Positions 1 to 11,200 of a stretch of DNA of 64,000 nucleotides are shown here, piece by piece. Each line of letters opens with the position of its first letter. Position 1 is the stretch's first letter. Source of the stretch: Siniperca chuatsi (Eukaryota; Chordata; Actinopteri; Centrarchiformes; Sinipercidae); assembly GCF_020085105.1 (NCBI RefSeq), contig NC_058063.1:19336262-19400261 (forward strand), in the 5' to 3' direction. Below the pieces are notes generated by a model. It was not told the DNA's origin. It saw nothing but the letters and a program-made list of their open reading frames with translations, and searched no databases. The translations under genes and the position numbers were made by a program.

Positions 1-663
1 TATTGTTACTCTTCTAATTAAGATTTCACTTACAAAACATGTTTATAAAATATAATGCATAGTTTACATTAGATTCAAATATATTGTCATCACCTTCACC
101 ACCAACGCCCCCACTATCTTAGCATTACTATGCTTTCCCTGAATCCTGGTGTGGTATAACATGAACGAATGAAAGGAAACACCCAACGGCACAGAACTGT
201 CTGTTTCTGAAACCCTGCATTCATAGACCCTAGAAGAGGCACACAAATGGCTCTCATTTAAGGAATGTTTAGGGACAGGTCTACTCTGCAGGAGGATGAC
301 TCACACACTGGGTTAAATCAGGACAAGCAGCAGCAGCTCTGCTGTACAGGTCTGGAGGAGGGGTGGTGCATGTATTTCTGCCTCCGGAGTTGCAGAGTCT
401 GGATCTGTGGTTGTGGGCCGCCTGCTGCCCCTGTGTTCCTGCTCGACAACTGCTACTACAGTTGTTTTTGTGTTTGGCTCTGTTACTAATACTGTCATTA
501 TTATTCCTATAGCTGTCATTCCTATTATTACTAATGTATTAATATTAACACTACAATTACTATTCTACTATTTAAATAAATAATAATTCTAGGTGGCATT
601 TGCATTGAGCCTCCCTCTCCCCCAAAACCTCTCTCTCTCTCTCTCTCAAAAAACCTAACATGC
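1..663. other. Intergenic sequence, no gene seen
   Basis: No coding exon or RNA gene could be supported here. The stretch is AT-rich with a short CT tract near 630-647. The small open frames show no recognisable domain and no splice context. Confidence 0.5.
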
Positions 664-812
664 GGATGGCCGCCCACCATTGAGTCTGGTTCTGTCCAAG
701 GTTTCTGCCTCTTAAAGGAAGTTTTTTCTTGCCACTGTCGCCAAATGCTTGGTCATGGTGGGATTTGTTGGGTCTCTGTAAATAATATTATAAAGAGTAC
801 AGTCTAGACCGG
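664..812 (-). repeat. Dispersed teleost repeat, antisense copy (family also at 46.4 and 48.0 kb)
   Basis: The reverse complement of this stretch aligns closely with 48040-48180. Both carry the same run of landmarks: a stretch on 'acagagacccaaca', then 'ccaccatga', then a 'ggcgacagtggcaag' core, then 'ttggacagaacca'. A third copy lies at 46389-46560. The family is non-coding and short (150-220 bp). It is either a SINE or a MITE; I did not identify the class. Confidence 0.6.
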
Positions 813-831
813 CAAAGAAAGGTAAGAGGCC

Positions 832-1413
832 TGGTGTGCAAAAGTGTTTGCCCCCTTCCTGATTTCTTATTTTTTTGCATGTTTGTCACACTTAAATGTT
901 TCAGATCATCAAACTAATTTAAATATTAGTCAGAGACAACACAAGGAAACACAAAATGCACTTTGAGACTTTGGAGTGGCCTAGTCAAAGTCCTGACCTG
1001 AATCCGATTGAGATGCTGTGGCATGACCTTAAAAAGGCAGTCCATGCTCGAAAACCCTCCAATGAGGCTGAATTACAACAATTCTGCAAAGATGAGCGGG
1101 CCAAAATCCCTCCACAGCGCTGTAAAAGACTCATTGCAAGTTATCGCAAACGCTTGACTGCAGTTGTTGCTGCTAAGGGTGGTCCAACCAGTTATTAGGT
1201 TTAGGGGGCAATCACTTTTTCACACAGGGCCATGTAGGTTTGGATTTTGTTTTCCCTTAATAATAACAACCTTCATTTAAAATCTGCATTTTGTGTTTCC
1301 TTGTGTTATCTTTGACTAATATTTAAATGTGTTTGATGATCTGAAACATTTAAGTGTGACCAACATGCAAAAAAATAAGAAATCAGGAAGGGGGCAAACA
1401 CTTTTGCACACCA
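832..1413 (+). mobile_element. Internally deleted Tc1/mariner-like element with 129-bp inverted repeats
   Basis: The element is bounded by near-perfect terminal inverted repeats at 832-960 and 1285-1413, each 129 bp, beginning 'tggtgtgcaaaagtgtttgc'. Between them is an open frame (956-1198, 80 aa) with the WPSQSPDLNPIEMLWHDLKK motif. This is the C-terminal end of the Tc1 DDE transposase catalytic core, containing the last acidic residue. The N-terminal paired-type DNA-binding domain and the first two catalytic aspartates are absent, so the copy cannot make an active transposase. It could only move if supplied in trans. The long repeats are unusual beside the short TIRs of simple Tc1 elements but fit IR/DR-type fish elements. 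Confidence 0.85.
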
Positions 1414-1689
1414 ATGTATGTGCAGAAGTTGATACGTTCATTTATAAGTTTCCTAATTATGTTGATTTTAAAAAGAAAAACGTGTGTCAGGCGGCATCAT
1501 GTCCCTCACTACATGTGGCCTATTTGCTGTTGCAAAATGTTGCAAATATTTTTCTCGGTTGCAGCATCTGACGAAAGATGTCAGTCCACCTTGTAGCCAA
1601 CTATTTGTTCAGACATAATGCAGAACTGAGGGGAGAGAGAGAAGTGACTCAAGCCACTCTCAGAAATAGAAATACGGCTGTGTACTGAA

Positions 1690-2481
1690 AAGGGTACAAA
1701 TGCTTGTAGCTGGCTGAAGTAGCCTTTATATATACAGAATATTATAATATACCAGCATTTAATTTTAATAACAGCATTTCCGATGTATTCTACTTTGTAC
1801 TGCGGGTTATTGTAATTTTTACTTCACTAAATGTATTTGACAGCTTTACTTTACAGATTTAGATATTAAAACATATAATCAAATTATAAAACATGATGCA
1901 TTGTTACAGATTATACCCGACAGTAAAATCATTTAAATTCGCTTCACCTCGACCAGCTGTAACATTAAAATGCTGCTTAGGTGTTAATATTTATTATATC
2001 GCAATAATATTGCAATAATATAGGCTGCATAATAGGCAACTGCACGACGTTTTACCTGTAAGAGTATTTTCATAGAGTGGTGTTACTTTGAAGTAAAAGC
2101 TAACAGCAGTCTACTTCTTCCAGAGAGAGATCGCTCAGCGTTAAATTTGATAAAAACGTGTTTAATGCGGTTGCAGAGCTCAAGAAAACCAAGAAGACAC
2201 GTGATTTCTGTGCTTCCTGTGTACAAATGCTTGTCGCTGGGGAAGTACCCTTAAAATATACAGTATATTATATTATACTGTATATATTAATATACAGTAT
2301 ATTATAATATACTGTATATATTTAGTATAACAGCATTTCCAATGTAGTCTACTTTGTACTGGGGAGTATTGTAATTTTCACGTCACTAAATGTATTTGAG
2401 AGCTTTACTTTACAGATTAAGATATTAAAACGTATGATCAAATTATAAAACATGATGCATTGTTACAGATTATACCCGACA
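1690..2481. repeat. Local tandem duplication of about 540 bp
   Basis: The stretch 1690-1922 is repeated at about 2222-2481 with scattered substitutions. Both copies contain 'acaaatgcttgt', 'aacagcatttcc', 'ctactttgtactg' and end in 'acagattatacccgacag'. The sequence between is not duplicated. No coding content is seen. Confidence 0.7.
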
Positions 2482-2599
2482 GCAAGCGACAGGATATTAT
2501 CGTTATCGTTATTATCGTTATTATCAGAATTTTTCGAAGTAAAATGTCCAGTAGGCCTAAATGCCTAAATGTTGCGCATGTTTGTTTTTTCGCCAAGTA

Positions 2600-2603
<4 letters not shown>

Positions 2604-2650
<47 letters not shown>
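2604..2650. repeat. (TA)n microsatellite
   Basis: An uninterrupted alternating TA tract. It creates spurious Tyr/Ile open frames on both strands. Confidence 0.95.
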
Positions 2651-2655
<5 letters not shown>

Positions 2656-3568
2656 GGCTGAAATGAGTCAATTTTAAAATGCATTTCAGGAGTAATAAAC
2701 ATTTTCCATTGAAGAGGTGCAGCAGAATTGTGTTGTATGATTAGTAAATGGTGAAATAATATGAGAACAGATTTGATTTCGAGCCAAGACAAATATTAAG
2801 TTGTGTTTTTAAAATGCATCGTGTTTTTAATTGCTTTTGTTTTTCTTGAGAGATGAAACAGTGATTGCACATTTTGGAGTTATTCCTTAAAACAGAATGA
2901 AAACCACGTTTTGTCCCGGGCCCGACCTTCGTGTGAAAGAAAATGTCTGTAACGCTTTATAATACAGTCCGCCATTTGCAGTGTTGAGGTCGAGGCACAG
3001 TACTGGGAGATGAAACAGTCCCGTGCCCCCACAGTTTTAGTAGCATATTATAATTTTACATAATTACTTTATAGTTTCAGAATATCAGTGTTGTTGACAC
3101 CATTTTTTTTTTTTTACCAAACCTCAGTTTTGTTTTCCAGTTCTGTACCCTGCAAGTAACATTTACAAAAATACTATAAGTATAATATATTTCTCCTTTC
3201 CTCCGAAATGCCCAATTGTCACTCCCTTGTTCCCCAGAGTGTTGTTTTAAAAAGGCGTATTGACTGCCACCCGATTGAAACAACGAAATTACACTGTAAA
3301 TACATTTCTTTATTTGTTCGTTTTTTAAATTAGGTTTACATATTTCATATTTCCCATCAGTTATGGCAACAAGGCTAAATAAAGCAAAGGCAGAGTTGGG
3401 ATTCATATGAAAGCTTATGGATTCTGTAATAAAATAATTCATACATTTTCAGGCAAAATCATCAGAAATTAACAGAAGTGCTCAACATCATGTAAAACAA
3501 AAAAAGGAAAAAAAGAAAAGGGAAAAAAATAATTAAATAAATTAAAATAAATAAAGGCATATATCATA
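2651..3568. other. Intergenic sequence, no gene seen
   Basis: AT-rich non-coding DNA with poly-T and poly-A runs near 3106-3116 and 3498-3545. The 121-codon antisense open frame at 3077-3442 has no recognisable domain, no splice context and runs through low-complexity sequence, so I do not call it. Confidence 0.45.
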
Positions 3569-4130
3569 GAAAAGGTTTCAGTCGTAGTCATCTGGACGCT
3601 GTTTTCAGAATCAAGACGTTTCGGCTCCCATCCGGAAGTCATTCTCAATTGTGAAAAAATGGGACAGGGAACTGGAAATTTAAGATACTCTGTGTTGCAT
3701 AAGCCCTGCCCTCAGGAAGGAATCTACCTGAGTATCTGTTAATTAGCTAGTTTCACCTGAAACTGACCTAATAGTTTCCAAGATGGCCCAGTAATCAGTA
3801 ATCAGGCCTATTGTTCTCTGGCTGCACCTACCTCATCACCGTTAAGTACCTGATTAACATATGATTGGTGTGACCAAGGTGCTGATACACTGTGGTAGAC
3901 TTTGGGCAGATTGAATCTCAGACCACCATTTCTGTTCAAAGAGGGCTTTTCTTTTTCACAAAAATGGCTTTTTTTTCTCCTCTTTCAAACCAACTGGCTT
4001 CTCTACTTAGAATCTTCACCTCCTGTCTTCAAATGTGTGGTTTGTAACTTTTAGATGCAAACGCACGGCGCTCTGTAAAACGTCTTGATTCTGAAAACAG
4101 TGTCCAGATGACTACGACTGAAACCTTTTC
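3569..4130 (-). mobile_element. Penelope-like/retroelement 3' remnant flanked by inverted 54-bp arms
   Basis: Read on the minus strand, about 4010-3820 gives broken protein pieces including KPSLNRNGGLRFNLPKVYH. This resembles the region after the GIY-YIG domain in fish Penelope-like retroelements, but frames change and stops occur. The outer ends form an inverted repeat: 3569-3622 matches the reverse complement of 4078-4130 with about one mismatch, including 'tttcagtcgtagtcatctgg'. The pair may be two facing copies of the element end. The family name is a tentative recall; the inverted repeat is directly visible. Confidence 0.4.
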
Positions 4131-4230
4131 TACCATAGAACACTCCTGGACGAATGAGGGACTACACCGTCTTATTTTGAAGAATTTTGGGCAGATAAAG
4201 GCATATATATATATATATATCAGTTTGTAT

Positions 4231-4740
4231 TCAGATAAGATATCCATTTTCCCCAGTATGCTTCACTATTTCTATCCATTCATCAATTGTCGGGGAGTCT
4301 TTACTTAGCCATGTCCTAGTTATTGCTTTCTTGCTACCTGCTAAAAGTATTTGTAACAAATATCTCTCTGGCTTTCTCAGCCCTGTTGGTAGATTTCCTG
4401 AATATATAACACTGAAAGATCCGGAAGTGACCACATATTACCTCACATTCTCCAACACTGACCGTGTTTAGATTGTTACTCTGTGTCTTTTTTATATTAG
4501 GGGTTATAAAGAATCTTAAAGTGTTTCTCCAGGTGAATTCCCTCCACAACCCTGAGCTAGAAGTGGTAGATTGTGTCCGACCAGTCGTCCTCGCTTATCT
4601 TTATGTTGGCTGTAGACATGAATATAACCTGGAAATCAGTTTTCTGTTAGTATTACCCTTATATGCATCAATGAACACTCTAAACGCTCTAAACAATTTT
4701 TAACTCTTTCAATAACCATTTGAGTTCAGCCTTGAAGGCC
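4231..4740 (-). mobile_element. LINE (L1/Tx1-like) ORF2 C-terminal fragment
   Basis: The minus strand gives pieces typical of the end of a fish L1-like ORF2. WREFTWRNTLRFFITPNIKK comes from about 4549-4490, and LLAGSKKAITRTWL followed by PTIDEWIEIVKHTGENG from about 4350-4240. The pieces lie in different frames with stops between them, so the copy is dead. No 5' part is present. Confidence 0.6.
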
Positions 4741-4807
4741 CCCCATTAACTTCAGAACCAGCAGGGTCCGTCTCAGTTACAAGTCCCATCTCCACATCTG
4801 CCGCAGG

Positions 4808-5757
4808 TCATTCCGCAGCGGGTCCGTTTGATCTGCGGGATTTCAGCCACCAACCAAAACCAGTGGCTGACAGTGCAACAAAACACACCGCAATTATACA
4901 GACAATGGTCCAAGTTCCCATCTCTGTCTGTCTCGGCTACAGAGGGGACAAGACAAAAAGAAAACGTGGTTAAATTCAGACACTGACACTGACATTTTAC
5001 ATGATTACAGATGTTACAGGCTTTTTGAGAAGGGAGGCCTACTCACAGATACAGGCGGGCAGGCGGTCTGATCCGGGTTGCTCGGGTTGCTGACCCTCAA
5101 CCTCATAGCAACAGTTTTTCTCTCCCCCTTTTTATCATGGCCATGGCAGATGAAATCACCCTGGTCCTCCAGTTTAACCCCCTCCAAAGTCAGGGACAAG
5201 TCTCCCTTCGAGGACCAATCAGATGATACGGTTACTCTTCCCTCAAAGCCCGTGCCATATCTGATCTCCCTGGAGGTGAAGTTCGGCTCAGCCACGAGCT
5301 CTCCGTTTCTTTCCCATTTTGGAGGCTTACCCTCCGCCGGCTCACGCGCAGTAAAGGCATAGCACGGTAACGTGACTGTCTCTCCCTCAGTTACATCGAC
5401 GTCTTCAAAGGGTAAAACCTCAAGCTCGGTGAGGGAAACAACGTGTCTGCCGCAGGTGAACTCATACAGCCCGTTGTCGTTGTAGTTTACATCGGTTAAG
5501 ACGACCCTGTACGTTGCATTATGTTTGATCCGGCCTTTGTAACCTTCTGCTGGCGTCCAGACACCGTTAACAAGAGTCGCCACAGTCCGAGAGCTGTCAT
5601 GTGTCATCAGTTTGAACTCCTCGTCTATCTTGCAGTTCTCGCTTGTGATCAAATCAACGGAGTCTCCAATGTTTGCAGTGAGGCGCTGTCCCGAAACGCG
5701 CTGCAAAGTAAGAAGGAGGATGACTATAAAGAGCGCTTGTTTCTTCATCCGTGCCAT
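4808..5757 (-). CDS. Two-Ig-domain type I membrane protein (IgSF), two exons
   Basis: Exon 1 is 5757-5047 and exon 2 is 4936-4808, both on the minus strand. The donor TCT|GTGAGT and the acceptor TGTAG|CCGAGA are both in phase 0. The product is 279 aa. Residues 1-23 (MARMKKQALFIVILLLTLQR...) are a signal peptide. Two Ig-like domains follow, at about 25-115 (Cys in SENCKID and YEFTCG) and about 116-220 (Cys in TLPCYAF and DFICHG, Trp in PKWERNG). There are N-glycosylation sites at NAT and NFT. Exon 2 supplies a transmembrane helix (WTIVCIIAVCFVALSATGF) and a short basic tail of about 10 residues with no tyrosine motif. It is probably a leukocyte surface receptor or ligand; I cannot name the family. 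I chose the MARMKK start because it leads straight into the signal peptide; an upstream in-frame ATG would prepend a (CA)n-derived stretch. Having the signal peptide and both Ig domains on one exon is unusual. Confidence 0.82.
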
Positions 5758-5828
5758 TGTCTGCACTGAGCGAGCCTGTGGCACAGATGTGTCTTTGGCT
5801 TCTGCTGTCTGCGGAGCGGTATGCAAAA

Positions 5829-5850
5829 ACACACACACACACACACACCG
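5829..5850. repeat. Short (CA)n tract in the 5' flank of the two-Ig gene
   Basis: About ten CA dinucleotides lie just upstream of the start codon of the minus-strand gene, in its likely 5' UTR or promoter. Confidence 0.85.
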
Positions 5851-6193
5851 AAAGGGTACGCCTACTACCGGTCGGTGGGCGGGCTAATGAGCGCCCGGAG
5901 GAGATCACGTTTCAATATTTTATCCACTACAACGGGGTTTTACACCAGAAATGATTTAGAATATACTCATTCCAATAGTTTGTGCGTTACTGTTTATTAT
6001 AAGCCCATGTCTTTGCTTTAATGACTCATGATTCATTAAATTCGTTAATTTATCATTTATTCTTGTGCTGTTATATATTTATATAGGCCTATTCATCTTT
6101 TAAACATATATTTGTTTGTATGGTTACTGAAATGGAGTACTGAAGTTATCTTATAGTGTTTTTCTTGTATGTTTCGTTGTTTGTGCTGTGTTC

Positions 6194-6196
<3 letters not shown>

Positions 6197-6238
<42 letters not shown>
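6197..6238. repeat. (CA)n microsatellite
   Basis: About 21 uninterrupted CA units. Confidence 0.95.
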
Positions 6239-6240
<2 letters not shown>

Positions 6241-6414
6241 TAAAAATCATTACATCACAGCACCAGCATCCCCACCCATAGCTCATAACCTCATAAACAA
6301 TAACAAAATAAACGCTGTTAACCTCTCAAACTTGAACTTCATTCAACTCCAAAAAACAGACATCCTGTTTACCCAACACGTCACCAGTCAAACGGGGACA
6401 CCCACTGGCTGAGA

Positions 6415-6625
6415 GGCCGACTCACATCTGGATTATTGCAACACTTATCTGAATAACAAATCTGCTGCTGCTCAGCTGGCGGACCTAACGCACGGCTTTT
6501 AGCCTCCTTACACTGGCATGTTTGAGGATTTATTTTAATATCTTATTGATTACTTTTAAGGCTCTAAAGCTATACCAAAGATAACAAGTTACACAGATCA
6601 AACTTTCTTTTAAAAATCTGTCTCC
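6415..6625 (+). mobile_element. Decayed non-LTR retrotransposon (LINE) C-terminal scrap
   Basis: The plus strand reads SHLDYCNTYLNN followed by a stop-ridden continuation (QLADLTHGF, then PKITSYTDQ). This resembles the LDYCN...LL region near the end of reverse transcriptases of fish CR1/L2/Rex-type LINEs. Multiple stops show it is dead. Confidence 0.4.
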
Positions 6626-6639
6626 CACCAGCCCTCCAA

Positions 6640-7781
6640 CTTTATGGAAGTCCCTTTCTCAAGCATGAAGGCGGCTGTACTCACCGACAATGAAGGCGAT
6701 GTAAACAAATCCCGTGTAAATTCCTGCATGTTTACTGAGGAGAGTTATGGCGAAATTTACTTTGCGCATTCCATCGTGGGAAAGACACGTCCTCTCTCTG
6801 AAGTCCTTGTGCTGAAGTTCAGGGTTGTCCTTCCTATTCCTGTAAACTTGAAAACCCCGTTTATTTTGAGTCTCGGCTCCTCCTCCTACAAGCAAAATGC
6901 TGAAACAACATATGACATCATCAGCCAAATCAGCGAATAATCTGAAAACGAAGAGTTCCTTTGCAAGAATGGGCAAAAGCTCTTTTCAAAAACTTGATGT
7001 AGGATAAGAAATGGGAGTTGTTGTGGGTGACGTCGAACGTAACAACCGTAAACAAAAGCATGATGGATGCAAATGAAGTTGCAGCTTGAACAGCAAAACC
7101 AAACACCAGATCGGACAGAAATATGACATGAAGAGAAACCACGTGAGACTGCTATATGCATAATTGCAATGGCATTATTGTCGCCGTCGTGTTATTTGTG
7201 CTGCTGCGCCGTCATTGGGGTTCTGCTGTGCAGTGATGAATGATTACTGAGATTCTCGCGCTGACAATCAAATGTTCTCAAATTCATTGAGAAAAAATGT
7301 AATAAGAAGAAAGTGTCTCCCTGCTCAGTCATTTCGTGAAAAGCTTATCTTGACAGAATATTATTCAGTCACTCAGGATGGTTGACTATCACTACAATTA
7401 AGTAATGTGGTTCTAAATAGGCTGTTTCAGTCAAATGTACATCATATTATAGTACATTTGCCAAATGTACAAGTGCAAGCCATTACTCTGCTCCTTTGGG
7501 TGAACTTGTTGGAGCGTGTGTGGCCGCCCACAGACTCAGTCTGCAGCTGATTCATTGGACGCGTCTTCCTGTTGCTGAGTAGATGCGGTTTAAACAGCTC
7601 ACACACTGTCGGGCATCAGTCTGACTATTCTCTGCCGAGCAGGGGCCATGAAACCAGTTTTCTGACTTTCAGACATTTAAAAAAAAAAAAAATTGTATCT
7701 TATTTTGAAACAAAATCTTGAACAGATCAGTTCTTTAGTTTAGTTATTTTCGTTAGTTTCTGTTGGTTTTTCCTTTTCGCC
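6640..7781. other. Intergenic: 5' flank of the butyrophilin-like gene
   Basis: No exon could be supported. The short antisense frames at 6659-7161 have no recognised domain. The last 250 bases precede the start of the butyrophilin-like gene and hold its promoter and 5' UTR. I see no clear TATA box. A poly-A run lies at 7680-7692. Confidence 0.4.
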
Positions 7782-8227
7782 ATGAATGTCCGTCTTTTCC
7801 TCGGTGCTGCCCTGTGGTCTTGTTGCGCAGGTATGTCTGGGAGCCGAAGGTTTGTGTCTTGCTTATATTTGACTTTGCGTTTACGGATTAGAAATGAATG
7901 TATTAGTTAGAAAAGTCTTCTCTGCTGACGTCCTCCGTGAAGTTGGGAAAAAAAAAAAAAGTTTGGCTCGGTTAAAACGAATTGCACAAGGCAGGAAAAT
8001 TTAAACGGAAATAAATCTTGTAATACGTGCGTAGGTAATATCTGAGCGTGGGCTGGTGTGTATGTGTGTGTGTGTTTTATATCCCGGTGGGAATTTTAAC
8101 CTGAATGCACACTAACAAAAATTAAGGTTTTGGAGGGCAAAGACTTGGTCTTAGGGTACAGGTTACAATTAGGATAAAGTGAGGGTTAGGGTTAGGGAAA
8201 GCATTATGACTGTCCCCCACGGGGATA

Positions 8228-8259
<32 letters not shown>

Positions 8260-11200
8260 GTAGATGGATATTTCAGCATTGTTTTTACTTCTTCTTTCGC
8301 ATTTCTCTTTTATATGACACAGCAATTTCTCACCAGTAGGCCTAATAATAAACAGCTTATAAAACAAGTCACAGCACCCTGCTGCAAGATGAGGATGACT
8401 AAGTCAATATTTCTGTGCTTTTGTGTGTTTGCTAGCAGCTCTGTGAGGCTGTTCAGTAGTACTGAAGCTACATGCATACCAACATGATTCCAATGCTACA
8501 ATGCTAATTGACTTTGAGTTGGTATGTTTACAAGGTTCACCATGTTTACACATGCTAACATTTGGTTAATTGGCACTGAACACAAAGAACAGCTGAGGCA
8601 GATGGGAATGTATTCATTTGGTCATAAACTAAAGTATTGGACAAATTAACATTTTGTTAATTCATGTTAATGTTAAATGTTAGCGCTGGATGAAAAGTCA
8701 GGCGATTGCCAGAGTTGTTACAAAATGTCTGTGCCATCCACCAATTAGACGATACGTGAAAACCTGCTGATGGTGCTAAATGAAAAGTCAGGGGATCACC
8801 AAATTCTTTAGGCTTCATCCCGTAGACATTATGAATGTCTGTACAAAATTTCATTGAATAGTTGCTGACTTATTTCAGTCTGGACTTTGAGTCAACATCC
8901 AAAGAGGAATCGAAACTCTGCTCCCTGACGTGTCGGGACAAAGCATAAGTGACACTATTGCAACAGCCAGACAACAGAATCTTTTGCTGGCAACAATGCA
9001 GGAGTCAGTGGTATAATGACACTAAACCTGCAGTGACTGGTTTTTCTGGCCACTTGGGGGCAGAGGAAACAAGCTGTAAACATGCCACTGAAAATCTGGC
9101 TTTTTAGCTTCTAAATGCTCCACTTTCTTCACCAGCTAAGTTGCTAACTTTGTCTGGGTTTTTTTTTGTTGTTGTTGTTGTTTGGCAGGACGCTGTAGTT
9201 TTTGGCAAATGTTACTCAAACAGGAGTAAATAGTGCATTTGTTGGGGACTATTTTCAGATGTGGATTAATATACATTTAGTGCTCTAGTGAGTGTTTCCA
9301 GCAGCAGGACGGTGTATGTGGGACTGAGTCAGAATAAACTACAGTGTGTGTGTTCATGGTAATGAGGGAACATGTCACCCAGTGCAACAGTGTGGCTCAC
9401 TGATGTGTTTTTAATAGTTTTTGGGTAACAATGGAGCTCTATGGCACAGAGGAAGAAGATATATCAGGCTTTGGATACAGAGACAATACTTGTTAGGAAG
9501 ATACATTCACTGTTGGATTTGGTCCTTTTCGTGGGATTTGTTGAAAAGAAGAAAAGGTGTTTTTGTTTTGTTTTTTATTCCTAGGTGGAGCCTCCGGGAA
9601 CAGTGTATCAAGGAAGATCCTGGCCTCTGCTGGTGAAACGGTCATTCTGCCCTGCCACGTCAATGTCAGCGCTGACATCCCAGCAGATGTAGAGTGGTCC
9701 AAGGAAGGTCTGGATCCAAACATCGCCTTCCTGTACCGCGATGGCTGTGAGACCTACGAGATGAAGAATCTGGTCTTCCAGTACAGGACAAACCTCTTCA
9801 TTAACGAACTGAAAAACGGAAACATCTCGCTGAGGATTTCCAACGTGCAGCTGTCTGATACAGGAATATACATATGCAAGACACTCCAGAGGCCTCCTCG
9901 GGAGGTCGTTACAATAGAGCTTGTTGTGGGTATGTCCAATCACATTTATTTATAGTAAAAGCTATGCAGTTGCGTTATACTCTCCTAAAAGTTGCTTGTT
10001 TCCGTTATGGAGAAGGGTCTGCCGTGGAGTGCTGCACAGGCCTAATTGTTCATGACATATTTTGCTGTCACTGTCGTGGTACGTTTAAATGGTTTATCAT
10101 TAAAGAAATAGTTCGAGATTTTGGGAAATACGCTTATTCGCTTTCTTGAGAGTTAGATGAGAAGATCGACACCACTCCGATCTGTTAAATATAAAGCTAC
10201 AGCCAGGAGCAGGTTAGCGTAGCTTAGCATAAAGACTGCAGTGGGAAACAACTTGCCAGGTTCAGTGTAAAGGTAGCAAAATCTACACCTCTAAAAAATC
10301 AAATGAACTAAACTAATTAACAAGTCATATCTTGTTTGTTTAATCTGTAGAAAAACTGAAGTGTAAAAATGACACTTAGTTGTTTTACATGGCACTGTGG
10401 GCCTGACTATTTCTTGGCTCGGAGCAGTAACTTCCTGGAGTCGCCGCTGGTTGCCTGGCAATTTCTCATAACTCCACATAACCCCCTGTAAAACAACAGC
10501 TTGTCATTTTCACACATAGGTGGACCAGATTATCTGTTTCCCCCTGTTTCCAGTTTTTATGCTAAGCTTAGGTAACCGGCTGCTGGCTGTAGCTACCTAT
10601 TTACCACACAGACGTGAGAGTGGTATCAATCTTCTCATCAAACTTGCGGCAGGAAAGCAAATAAGCGCTCCCAAAATGTTAAACTATTCCTTTAACATTT
10701 CCTGAGGCGTGTTTGACCCACATGATATGTAGGAAAGAATCTGTAAAGTTATTTTGATCAAATATAGAACTTTGAATAATTCAGATAATGTTGCTTTCTG
10801 ACGTGAACTGATTTTGTTGGGTTGTTTTTTTTTTTTTACAGATTTTGACAGAAATGTTGGATGGAAAGTTCAAAGGTCACACCTTGTATACTTATTGTTT
10901 TTCAAGGTGCAGTTTCTGAGCCACAACTCTCAGTTGTTCCAGCTGTGAATGATGGAGTGACTCTGCAGTGTGAAGCCAACTGCTGGTTCCCGCAGCCTGA
11001 GATAACATTTCTTGATGAACAGGGAAACAACATCAGTGCTGAAACCCCGAAGAGTGGTGTAGACTCCAGGGGATGTTACACCGTCACAAGGAGAGTGACT
11101 GTGCAGACTGCTACCAAAAGGTTCAATTTCACTTTAATACTCAAGAGATGTATATTTGGTTCCGTCTTTAAATCTAAGTTGTCATTTGCTTTATTTACCT

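Noticed and set aside
3077-3442. 121-codon antisense frame
   Set aside because: Includes a poly-Lys run from an adjacent T tract and shows no recognisable feature.
5758-5844. Upstream start (MCVCVF) for the two-Ig protein
   Set aside because: It reads through the CA tract and places an implausible leader ahead of a good signal peptide that has its own ATG at 5757.
8179-8200. Telomere-like 'gggttagggttaggg'
   Set aside because: Only two and a half repeats inside an intron; not a telomere remnant of any size.
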